From: a virus
Strand: one strand, 5' to 3'
IMG/VR virus record: IMGVR_UViG_3300046028_003616
Span: 1 to 32,408 of that record
DNA: 32,408 nucleotides
The position numbers and the translations under genes were made by a program. Within the stretch, counting starts at the first letter, position 1, and the number at the start of each line of letters is the position of its first letter. The notes under the pieces are model-generated. The model was given only the letters and a program-made list of their open reading frames with translations. It was not told where the DNA came from and did not search any database. Below, piece after piece: positions 15,352-21,898 of the stretch.

Positions 15352-15679
15352 GTTGGTTCCTTAGTTGATTGATGGCGTCTTCTGCACCATGACCCACAAT
15401 AACACAATAATTCACACTTTGTAAATATTTAATCATTAATTGTTGTTCTTCTGACAATTTCCCACCTTTTGCTTTTTTCATCTCCACCCAAGTCATCCAC
15501 GCAGGGATGAAAAGGTCAGGGATGCCAGGCACAACGCCTTCAACTTTTAACTTCATGCCTTGCGTCTTAGAGCGAAGCCCACCATTTGGTATGGCAAAGA
15601 TTAATGTATCCGGATAGGTGCGCCTAAACCACATAACTAGGCGGGCTTGTTCCATGTGTTCTGATACGGCGGTTACCAT
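15320..15679 (-). CDS. VRR-NUC domain nuclease (119 aa)
   Basis: Start chosen at ATG 15679 (MVTAVSEHME), with GGAG seven bases upstream; it lies just past the stop of the PP-loop gene. The short protein has all VRR-NUC motifs of the PD-(D/E)XK superfamily: E10 in the first helix, AIPNGGLRS (29-37), GVVPGIPDLF with D55, and WVEMKKAKGGKLSEEQQ with E66, K68 and Q79. Single-domain members occur in many phages and are proposed to resolve branched DNA. It sits with recombination and replication genes, which fits. Length is typical for stand-alone family members. Confidence 0.88.
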   Translation of the reverse strand: MVTAVSEHMEQARLVMWFRRTYPDTLIFAIPNGGLRSKTQGMKLKVEGVVPGIPDLFIPAWMTWVEMKKAKGGKLSEEQQLMIKYLQSVNYCVIVGHGAEDAINQLRNQHEILQRLQAF

Positions 15680-15680
15680 G

Positions 15681-16529
15681 TCAATCTCCACAGAAGCAAG
15701 CAATGCCTTCTTCGTCTGGATCAATTAGTGATAATTGATCAGCGGAAAACTTCACCATACTTGCGTAGCCTGGGCGATCTTTGCGAAATGTGGCGCCGCT
15801 TGGCTTAGAAGCCAACGCCAACGCCTCCATGTTTGCCCACCAAATTGCCCGCTCGGGCTTCTCGGCAATCAATGTGGCCACTTGGTTTAGTGGTTTTAAA
15901 AAACACAAATCACAATTGCCCGCAAGGGTTCTTCCTTTGTACGTTGGCAACTCTAAATTAAACGATTGAACTTCCCAAAAATTACTGATGTCTTGCACAC
16001 TTACTTTTGCAGTAAACAATGGAATCCTGCGCTTATCTTTAATTTTTGTTGCGCGCCTAGCTTCGTCGTAACGAAGCCCTATCCATGATGCGCCTTCTAG
16101 TTCTGATTTTGTGCAATCGTCAAACAGACCCGAGTGTTTAAGAAAGCAAGCCATCGTTCGAATCTTTAGCTCGGACGTGCAAAACCTTGTGACTGGGTTG
16201 GGTAAATATTGGCGCTTGCGGATAATTGCCTCAAACGGTTCACCATGTCTAGACGCCGTTTCATAAGTGATTTCTTTGTATCTTTGCGTTGGGTCTTCGT
16301 GATCTTGATACTCAATCCAATGGATCTTTACACCCCAATTCACCGAGCAATCGTTTACAAACTTGAGCGTTGCCTCTTCCTCTTTACCTGTGTTGGCAAA
16401 GCACACAATGCCGTTGTCTGGCATCTTGCCGCCGTGCGCTTGTAACACTTGGTACAACATATAAGCCGAAGTTCGCCCACCACTAAAACTGATGCACGTT
16501 GGTTCTGTAATTTTGTATGGATTTACCAT
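15681..16529 (-). CDS. PAPS-reductase-like PP-loop protein with Cys motifs (282 aa)
   Basis: The N-terminus carries the adenylate-binding PP-loop of the PAPS reductase / DndC / TtcA superfamily, CISFSGGRTSAYML (12-25). The later motif WIGLRYDEARR (149-159) is also typical. Cysteines at C117 (VTRFCTSELK), C206 and C209 (GNCDLCFLKP) resemble the three-Cys iron-sulphur site of DndC- and TtcA-type enzymes. An extra C278-F-C280 pair ends the protein. Phage members are usually annotated as PAPS reductases, but their true role (sulphur transfer to nucleic acid, or host sulphur metabolism) is not settled. The start overlaps the helicase stop. Confidence 0.85.
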   Translation of the reverse strand: MVNPYKITEPTCISFSGGRTSAYMLYQVLQAHGGKMPDNGIVCFANTGKEEEATLKFVNDCSVNWGVKIHWIEYQDHEDPTQRYKEITYETASRHGEPFEAIIRKRQYLPNPVTRFCTSELKIRTMACFLKHSGLFDDCTKSELEGASWIGLRYDEARRATKIKDKRRIPLFTAKVSVQDISNFWEVQSFNLELPTYKGRTLAGNCDLCFLKPLNQVATLIAEKPERAIWWANMEALALASKPSGATFRKDRPGYASMVKFSADQLSLIDPDEEGIACFCGD

Positions 16530-18115
16530 AATCGTTTCACTACTCTATAAAATTTGCCATCACGTTTGTACTCAATCATGCTTGGCGGGTTGGATTGATT
16601 CATCTGTGTAACTAAATATGACAATGGTTCTGAGGCTTGATTAATGCCCGTAAGCGTGGCGTTTGAACGCTGCCCTATGTCGTGTAGTAATTGCATAGCT
16701 TTGTTGCCGGCATAGCCCTGATTTAGCACCGGAAGGTACTCTGTAATTGGGGGGTCGGTTAAGCCCCCGTAATAAGTTAAGGCGATCATTTCGTTACCCG
16801 AGGCGCGGCTGACGTGCTTGCGCCAATGCCACTCACTGATTGGCATATCCACACCATCCAAGCCCATAATGTCGTCATGGCGCAACACTAGTTTTTTCTC
16901 AGGTGCTGGTGGAAATGGTGTGCCGCAGTTAGGGCAAGTGTGGGCAGAGATATGGACAATCTCATGGCACACGTCACACACCTTAACTGGTGCTTCGCCC
17001 TCGCCGTCGCCTTTCTTTTTGCTTGGCTGCACGTTGGTGATTGGCCCGTGCATCTCAACCACTCCTGCAAAATCCAACACCAAACAATGATCGGTGTGTG
17101 ACTTAGGGCGCATCCCACGCCCTGCCATCTGAACATAGAGTGACGCTGACATGGTTGGGCGCAACATGGCAATCAGGTCAATGTCGGGATAGTCAAAGCC
17201 GGTGGTCAGTACATTGGCGTTAGTCAACGCACGGATTCGACCCGCTTTAAACTCTGTCAGGATCCGATCGCGTTCTGCTTTGGACGTATCGCCGGTTACA
17301 CATTCTGCGGTCACACCTTGGTTAATCAACTCTTGGCAAACGTGCTGCGCGTGTTTGACGCCAGCGCAGAAGAACAACCAGGCTTTTCGACTGCCCGCAA
17401 GCTTGATCACTTCTCGCACCACATTGATGTTTTTGTCTGCATTATCCACAGCGGCTTGCAACTCTGCGTCGATGTACTCGCCGCCACGCTTATGCACTCC
17501 GCTCACATCAAACCGCTCTGTTGTTAATTTGCTACGCAGGGTTGCCAAATATTTTTTATGTACCAACTCCTCAATGCTGACCGGATTAATCAGGGCATTG
17601 AATAAGGCGGGTTTATCCGTGATTAAACCGTGTCCAAGGCGGTACGGCGTGGCGGTCAAGCCTACGACCCTAAGATGTGGATTGATTGCCTGTAGGTCGT
17701 TTAAAAGGCTGCGGTAGCCACCTTCATCCTTGTGGCTCACTAGGTGACACTCATCGATAATCACCAAGTCAATATGCCCGAGCAGGGGTGCCTTGGTTCT
17801 TACAGACTGGATCCCTGCAAATGTGATCGGCTCACCTAAATCTTTTTTGCCAATACCTGCTGAGTAAATTCCAAGCGGTGCGCCTGGCCAATGCAGCCTC
17901 ATCTTCTCAGCGTTTTGCACAATCAATTCTTTAACGTGGGTAAGCATAAGAATGGTGGTTTCAGGCCATTCCTGCAAAGCGTTCTTGCAGAGCGCAGCCA
18001 CGATGTGGCTTTTGCCAGATCCCGTGGGCAACACTAAGCAGGGGTTGCCGATCGGATGCGCGTTGAACCAGGCGTACAGTTGGTCGATGGCGCGTTGTTG
18101 GTAATCTCTTAACAT
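16523..18115 (-). CDS. SF2 DEAD/DEAH-type DNA helicase with zinc ribbon (530 aa)
   Basis: Motif I is LPTGSGKS (29-36), motif II DECH (121-124), motif III TATP (154-157) and motif VI QMAGRGMRP (329-337), with Q-rich N-terminus LRDYQQRAID. These identify a superfamily 2 helicase of the type carried by many phages for replication or recombination. A four-Cys zinc ribbon follows the helicase core (C380, C383, C394, C397: CDVCHEI, CPNCG). The C-terminal 120 residues hold a further domain, beginning about LDGVDMPISEWHWRKHV, that I do not recognise. The gene fits between the acetyltransferase and the PP-loop gene with almost no space. Confidence 0.9.
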   Translation of the reverse strand: MLRDYQQRAIDQLYAWFNAHPIGNPCLVLPTGSGKSHIVAALCKNALQEWPETTILMLTHVKELIVQNAEKMRLHWPGAPLGIYSAGIGKKDLGEPITFAGIQSVRTKAPLLGHIDLVIIDECHLVSHKDEGGYRSLLNDLQAINPHLRVVGLTATPYRLGHGLITDKPALFNALINPVSIEELVHKKYLATLRSKLTTERFDVSGVHKRGGEYIDAELQAAVDNADKNINVVREVIKLAGSRKAWLFFCAGVKHAQHVCQELINQGVTAECVTGDTSKAERDRILTEFKAGRIRALTNANVLTTGFDYPDIDLIAMLRPTMSASLYVQMAGRGMRPKSHTDHCLVLDFAGVVEMHGPITNVQPSKKKGDGEGEAPVKVCDVCHEIVHISAHTCPNCGTPFPPAPEKKLVLRHDDIMGLDGVDMPISEWHWRKHVSRASGNEMIALTYYGGLTDPPITEYLPVLNQGYAGNKAMQLLHDIGQRSNATLTGINQASEPLSYLVTQMNQSNPPSMIEYKRDGKFYRVVKRLW

Positions 18116-18116
18116 T

Positions 18117-18659
18117 TCATATTACCAATGTTGTTTTTTCTTTTGGCAAAATCAAACCAAAATCATTTGTAAAAAGGCTGTTAGTTTGATAGCGATAAAT
18201 GTTTACTTGTCGTTTACTGGATTCTTTCCATGTGTTTTTATGACTTATGCCATTTCTTTCACCAACCCGAACCCAGCCCATTTGTTGCCAAAAAAAGTTA
18301 CTTGGTAAATCATTAGCGCAACCACAAGCAAAATCTTCTATTCCTCTCAAATTTGCGTGTGAAATTCCTGCGCTTAACAACGCTTTCCCCCTTTCTATTA
18401 ACCTAGCATCTGGTTGAATACAAATTTGATTTACTTTACTAATTCTGCCGAAAGAAAACATTACAAAGCCAACCAAATCACCGTTTTCTTCACAACAAAA
18501 TAATTTATCGTTGCAAGTTGTACTCCATCGTTTGCCCGTTTTTATTCCGGTTATACACGCTTCATACGCAGGTTTTGGAATAAATCCTAGGCATTTGCTT
18601 TCTTTGTTGGCCAAAGAAACGATATATGGAATATCTTTTATTTCGGCTGACCGAATCAT
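18117..18659 (-). CDS. GNAT-type acetyltransferase-like protein (180 aa)
   Basis: The N-terminus MIRSAEIKDIPYIVSLANKE is the usual first strand-helix of GNAT proteins. Strands GDLVGFVMFSFG and VNQICIQPDARLIERGKALL correspond to the core strand and the acetyl-CoA binding loop, here in a diverged form (no clean Q/RxxGxG/A). The C-terminus (NSLFTNDFGLILPKEKTT) is an add-on. Phages carry such proteins near nucleases and helicases; substrates are unknown. The gene is much more AT-rich than its neighbours (28-30% GC in two 60-base lines counted, versus 43-52% in flanking lines), a sign of separate origin. ATGA overlap with the nuclease gene. Confidence 0.72.
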   Translation of the reverse strand: MIRSAEIKDIPYIVSLANKESKCLGFIPKPAYEACITGIKTGKRWSTTCNDKLFCCEENGDLVGFVMFSFGRISKVNQICIQPDARLIERGKALLSAGISHANLRGIEDFACGCANDLPSNFFWQQMGWVRVGERNGISHKNTWKESSKRQVNIYRYQTNSLFTNDFGLILPKEKTTLVI

Positions 18660-19675
18660 CCCACCACCTTCGCACCAAATATCTCACGCGCCTCGCTCAC
18701 AAATTTATCTTGTGCAGCACACGCAACAGGATTTGCCACAATCTCACGGCTTGTGAATGTTTCCCAATCGCTTACGCCATTTTTAATGTCACCCTCGGGC
18801 GTCATCCAAATGATTGTCTTACCCTCAACCTTGTGTTGCCACGGCACCAAGTCAGGATGCAGGACGTGCGCCTCGCAACCTTGCTTTTGGTTCTCAAAAT
18901 CAAGTGGTACGTCATATTCTGCACAATGCCAAGTGCCATCCTCACGAGCGGTACTAGCGGTACAAGTCCGGCAGTTCACTTCTTTAGTTAGTTTCGTCTT
19001 ATGGCAAAACTCATGCGCGGCGCAGAACCGGCACTCAAACCATGTGGGATCGGTTGATATTGGTGGCGGCATACGGTCAGCTTTGACCAGGCGATGCCCG
19101 CGGTCAACTGCCTTAGTCGCCACGGCCTTATCTAGTTTTACCCGCTCGGTGTAGATACGATCGTCATCTTTACAGACGGCGTAGTACAGCGCACGGTCAA
19201 GCTTTAGCCCAAGCATATAAGCTTGCATCTGGATGTAATGCTGGGGCTTTGCTTTCTCAACCCCGTTTTTTTCAAGATCATCAAACGATTTCTTGCCGTG
19301 CGTCTTGATCTCAAGCACATGATGCGCCTTGGGTGCTTCGGGTACGCCTGACTCAATCACCCCGTCCACGCTACCGCCAACATGGCAACCAAAGTCAACC
19401 CTGCTTTGGTTCTCACCCGTCTTTTGCACGTTCAGCCCAATGGCGCGCAGGTCTGACACCACTTGTGCCTCTTCATCCTGACCGCGGCGAAACAAGCGCA
19501 GAATGCGCCCAGGGAACCTTTCGACCACAGCCATCCTGAACGATAGCCATAGCCACCTGTCACAGACGTGACCAAGCACACTAGCACCCATGTGGGGACG
19601 TGGCTCACTCTGAATCGACTCATGGTGCTTGTCGATCAGGGCTGAAATGGTGTACTCTGACTCTGGTATTTTCAT
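18656..19675 (-). CDS. Cas4/RecB-like PD-(D/E)XK exonuclease with iron-sulphur Cys set (339 aa)
   Basis: The nuclease core is visible as GGSVDGVIE (D104), VLEIKT (E122, K124) and HYIQMQAYML (Q149). A Cys early in the protein (C38, HVCDRWLW) plus a later trio, CRFCAAHEFC (C214, C217, C223), matches the four-Cys iron-sulphur arrangement of Cas4 and AddB nucleases. A second Cys group (CRTC at 234-237, C250, C266) follows. The expected role is 5' or 3' resection of DNA ends to feed the Sak4-type recombinase encoded nearby. The start has a strong ribosome site (GGAGAGGTAC). No CRISPR array or other cas gene is present, so this is a phage recombination nuclease. Confidence 0.88.
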   Translation of the reverse strand: MKIPESEYTISALIDKHHESIQSEPRPHMGASVLGHVCDRWLWLSFRMAVVERFPGRILRLFRRGQDEEAQVVSDLRAIGLNVQKTGENQSRVDFGCHVGGSVDGVIESGVPEAPKAHHVLEIKTHGKKSFDDLEKNGVEKAKPQHYIQMQAYMLGLKLDRALYYAVCKDDDRIYTERVKLDKAVATKAVDRGHRLVKADRMPPPISTDPTWFECRFCAAHEFCHKTKLTKEVNCRTCTASTAREDGTWHCAEYDVPLDFENQKQGCEAHVLHPDLVPWQHKVEGKTIIWMTPEGDIKNGVSDWETFTSREIVANPVACAAQDKFVSEAREIFGAKVVG

Positions 19676-19694
19676 GTACCTCTCCTTAGTTTTT

Positions 19695-19727
19695 TGCCCC
19701 CAACCGTAAGGTCAGGGGCATTTTTTT
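19695..19727 (+). terminator. Terminator-shaped hairpin in leader of nuclease gene (plus orientation)
   Basis: TGCCCC (19695-19700) pairs with GGGGCA (19715-19720); inside, ACC (19703-19705) pairs with GGT (19710-19712) around GTAA. Seven T follow on the plus strand (19721-19727), making a textbook intrinsic terminator for plus-strand transcription, although both neighbouring genes are on the minus strand. The rest of 19676-19829 holds the ribosome site of the nuclease gene and no supportable gene. Confidence 0.55.
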
Positions 19728-19829
19728 AGGGGCGGGGTGTCAATTTGGTCGCTAATAACTGTGCGCTGGAAGGCAAGAAAAACACGCACTTGCAACATCC
19801 TTGAATGCTTGCCTAACCACCCCTGCTTT

Positions 19830-20303
19830 TTATTTCTTGACCCAAGGTGGGGCGGCTTTAGTCGATGCTGCTGGCGCTGCCTTTGCTGCCGAAGGTGGTG
19901 CTGCGCCATTAGACTTAAAACCTTTGACATCATTGCTTGCGCCGTACTGCTCAGACTCACGCACGTCAAGCTTAATCATCAACTGACCGCCGATCAACTG
20001 ATCCGTGTCTTGCACCGTTGACAGACCAATTGCGCGCATCAATTCACCGAGTTGCTGCCTACCGATCTCTTCAGCCTTCGGATTGGGGTTCTTGATGTTG
20101 AGATTGCCAAACACCACACGCCCCTGATGCGTGGGGCCAGTAATGTCATAGCGGATCGAAATGTATTGACCTGTACCTGCCTTGGTGTTTTTGATTTCCG
20201 CACCTGCAACAACAGTTGTATACCAACCCGCAGGGAGTGGCTCAAAATTGCGCTCTGATACGGGAAGTGCGTCAACGCTAAAAGTTTCGTTTAACTGTGC
20301 CAT
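19830..20303 (-). CDS. DUF669 family phage protein, likely ssDNA-binding (157 aa)
   Basis: Start chosen at ATG 20303 (MAQLNETFSVDALPVSERNF), with AAGGA about ten bases upstream. The core FEPLPAGWYTTVVAGAEIKN, GQYISIRYDITGP and GRVVFGNLNIKNPNPKAEEI match the DUF669 family, an OB-like protein often found next to phage recombinases and thought to bind single-stranded DNA. The Ala/Pro/Lys-rich tail from about residue 130 (ending APPWVKK) is disordered, as in many SSB proteins, but is basic, not acidic. It neighbours the Sak4-like ATPase and nuclease genes, forming a strand-exchange set. Confidence 0.82.
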   Translation of the reverse strand: MAQLNETFSVDALPVSERNFEPLPAGWYTTVVAGAEIKNTKAGTGQYISIRYDITGPTHQGRVVFGNLNIKNPNPKAEEIGRQQLGELMRAIGLSTVQDTDQLIGGQLMIKLDVRESEQYGASNDVKGFKSNGAAPPSAAKAAPAASTKAAPPWVKK

Positions 20304-20308
20304 GATAT

Positions 20309-20743
20309 TTATTCCTTTACGATTGTGAAAGAGGGGCGACCGGAAGTGGTCGTTATTGCTTCGAGAAGTGGTGCGGTAATGCGTGGGTCTGCTGATTTCC
20401 ATGCGCTAGCATTAATCTCAGGTTTCCACCTGAATAAAGAAGACAGGTGATCTGTCAAACCATACTCAGCGGCTAGGTCTTGCAGCTTTTCGCTGTTTAC
20501 TTTTTTGTCTAAGCGACCAACAATCTTGACCTTGAACCCATCAGCTTCGATGTTTTGAGTGCCGTCGAGGGTATTAGGGATGTTCAAGGCTTTGACCAAC
20601 TGGTCTTCGATCGTGCGGCGCAAATCCATCGCTGCCTTTTCAGCGGCTTTGGCGTCGAGCCATTGGGCAAAAAGGCTTACGCTTTTAACAGCGGTTAAAC
20701 CATGACCTTTGGCGTATGAGTAGTCTTTGTTAGCATCAAACAT
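20309..20743 (-). CDS. Phage early protein of unknown function (144 aa)
   Basis: ATG at 20743 (MFDANKDYSYAKGHGLTAVK) is favoured because the preceding sequence has a G-rich ribosome site and the Sak4-like gene ends just upstream. The product has a long charged helix (LDAKAAEKAAMDLRRTIEDQ), a beta segment KVKIVGRLDKKVNSEKLQDL, and RWKPEINASAWKSADP. This combination is common in phage operons with Sak4 and DUF669 genes, usually unnamed. It may assist recombination or DNA binding; no catalytic motif is seen. Confidence 0.72.
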   Translation of the reverse strand: MFDANKDYSYAKGHGLTAVKSVSLFAQWLDAKAAEKAAMDLRRTIEDQLVKALNIPNTLDGTQNIEADGFKVKIVGRLDKKVNSEKLQDLAAEYGLTDHLSSLFRWKPEINASAWKSADPRITAPLLEAITTTSGRPSFTIVKE

Positions 20744-20744
20744 A

Positions 20745-21416
20745 TCAACCCCCAATCTTGGCAATAATGGCACCCAAATCCGGTGCTTCCCAAGTATCCA
20801 ACTTGCCTGACCTGTCCTTGGCTTGCCAAATCCCGTCGCTATCGCACATCAGCGCACGTTGTGCCAAGCCTTCCGCATCTTTCTCAACGCGTAATGCAAG
20901 CACCTCGTCGAAAAAATAAGGCAGCGACTGACCCGTCTTGTTCCCTGGCATTGACGGCGCGTAGAGAATGCGCCCCGACTCATCAGCAGTTTTCTCACAC
21001 TTCGCTGTGAAATATATATGCTTGCCAGGTATATCGCGAAACGCCCTGATAATGTCATACATTTGCTCTTGCATGGCACCATAAGCTTGACGAGGATCCT
21101 TTGCAATTTTCTTCTCATGGTTTAGCACCACCTCGGCAATCTCTGAGATTGAATCAAGTGCAATCGACTCAAACTGTTTGGCTTCGTCTGACTCGATCAA
21201 CCATCGATACGCTTCCATCAACGTGTCGTAAGATGACACTTCGACAAAAGGCAAGTCTGCATCAACGATCGACAACAATCCGCCTTCAGCCGATAACACA
21301 ACAGGGTTTGGCAAGGTGGGGATCAAGCTAGTCTTACCAGCGCCTGCTTGTGCGTAAACTAACAACTTCACGCCGTTAGCGTGTAGACCTTTGGTACTGC
21401 GTAGATTGATAGCCAT
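20745..21416 (-). CDS. Sak4-type RecA-like recombinase / AAA_24 ATPase (223 aa)
   Basis: Walker A is YAQAGAGKTSL (21-31), Walker B lies at SIALDSISE (84-92), and the sequence VLSAEGGLLSI is typical of the AAA_24 / Sak4 family. These single-domain RecA-like proteins act as single-strand annealing or exchange proteins in phages, working with an SSB. The DUF669 protein two genes on and the Cas4-like nuclease are the expected partners. Length (223) suits the family. The gene is the first of the long minus-strand operon, with AGGAG eight bases before its ATG, and faces a divergent regulatory gap. Confidence 0.85.
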   Translation of the reverse strand: MAINLRSTKGLHANGVKLLVYAQAGAGKTSLIPTLPNPVVLSAEGGLLSIVDADLPFVEVSSYDTLMEAYRWLIESDEAKQFESIALDSISEIAEVVLNHEKKIAKDPRQAYGAMQEQMYDIIRAFRDIPGKHIYFTAKCEKTADESGRILYAPSMPGNKTGQSLPYFFDEVLALRVEKDAEGLAQRALMCDSDGIWQAKDRSGKLDTWEAPDLGAIIAKIGG

Positions 21417-21534
21417 TTTTGGCTCCTAAAGTTGATCGCTGTTTGGGGTATCCGTTTAGCGATTAGTTGTAGTAGATCATAATAAATGGTATTGTGTCAA
21501 CTGTTTATTGTAAATATTTTACAAAGGGTACAAA
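21417..21534. promoter_or_regulatory. Divergent regulatory gap between early operon and HTH gene
   Basis: A 118-base AT-rich gap between two genes reading outward must hold both promoters. On the minus strand a perfect TTGACA lies at 21495-21500, but no good -10 sits 16-18 bases on (a TATGAT at 21476-21481 is only 13 away). On the plus strand TTGTGT (21492-21497) and TATTTT (21515-21520) are 17 apart, a weak pair. Possible operators are ATCGCT (21435-21440) with AGCGAT (21458-21463), and AATAAA (21481-21486) with TTTATT (21504-21509). Confidence 0.5.
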
Positions 21535-21711
21535 ATGATGACATTAGAACGTATTTCAGAGGGGCTAAAGGATAGGCGCTTAACCGTTGTATCTGAGGCG
21601 ACAGGGGTGCATTGGAATACCATTCGCACCATTCGCGATAACCCAAACGCCAACCCTACCTATCAAGTGATGGTTAAGCTGTCTGATTATTTGAGCCATA
21701 AGGGGAAGTGA
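21535..21711 (+). CDS. Small helix-turn-helix DNA-binding protein (58 aa)
   Basis: A 58-codon gene with two consecutive ATGs at 21535 and 21538, and AAGGG before the first. The product fits a Cro-like helix-turn-helix: LERISEGLKDRRLTVVSEAT (helices 1-2), GVHWNTIRTIRDN (recognition helix) and QVMVKLSDYLSH (last helix). It is the first gene rightward from the divergent promoter gap and probably controls one or both promoters there, in the manner of Cro. No integrase or CI-like partner was seen, so this need not mean a temperate life cycle. Confidence 0.75.
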   Translation: MMTLERISEGLKDRRLTVVSEATGVHWNTIRTIRDNPNANPTYQVMVKLSDYLSHKGK

Positions 21712-21712
21712 A

Positions 21713-21898
21713 ATGCACATAGATAAAGAGCTTAGTCTTTACGTTGATGAAACAAATACATCAACTGTTTTTACTGGTTATGTTGACCTTTTTGTAATTA
21801 AAAAAACTATTGGAGAAAAATTATCAAATATTAATTTATCACTTGCTGAAGCAATTCAACTCCGTGATTTTTTGAATTATTGTTATCCCAAACCATGA
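21713..21898 (+). CDS. Hypothetical protein (61 aa)
   Basis: ATG at 21713 follows the HTH stop by one base; the GGGGAAG just upstream can serve as ribosome site. The product reads MHIDKELSLYVDETNTSTVF, then hydrophobic beta-like segments and a helix SLAEAIQLRDFLNYC. It is a small mixed alpha/beta protein of unknown family. The DNA is clearly AT-richer than its neighbours. Its stop overlaps the primase start by ATGA, so it belongs to the replication operon. Confidence 0.68.
   Translation: MHIDKELSLYVDETNTSTVFTGYVDLFVIKKTIGEKLSNINLSLAEAIQLRDFLNYCYPKP

Noticed and set aside
18656-19675. Cas4 as part of a CRISPR system
   Set aside because: No repeats with spacers and no cas1/cas2; it sits in a phage recombination operon.
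19712-19969. 85-codon minus-strand frame over the end of the DUF669 gene
   Set aside because: It overlaps the DUF669 gene in another frame for most of its length and encodes Gln/Arg-rich low-complexity sequence; the remaining part has no ribosome site.
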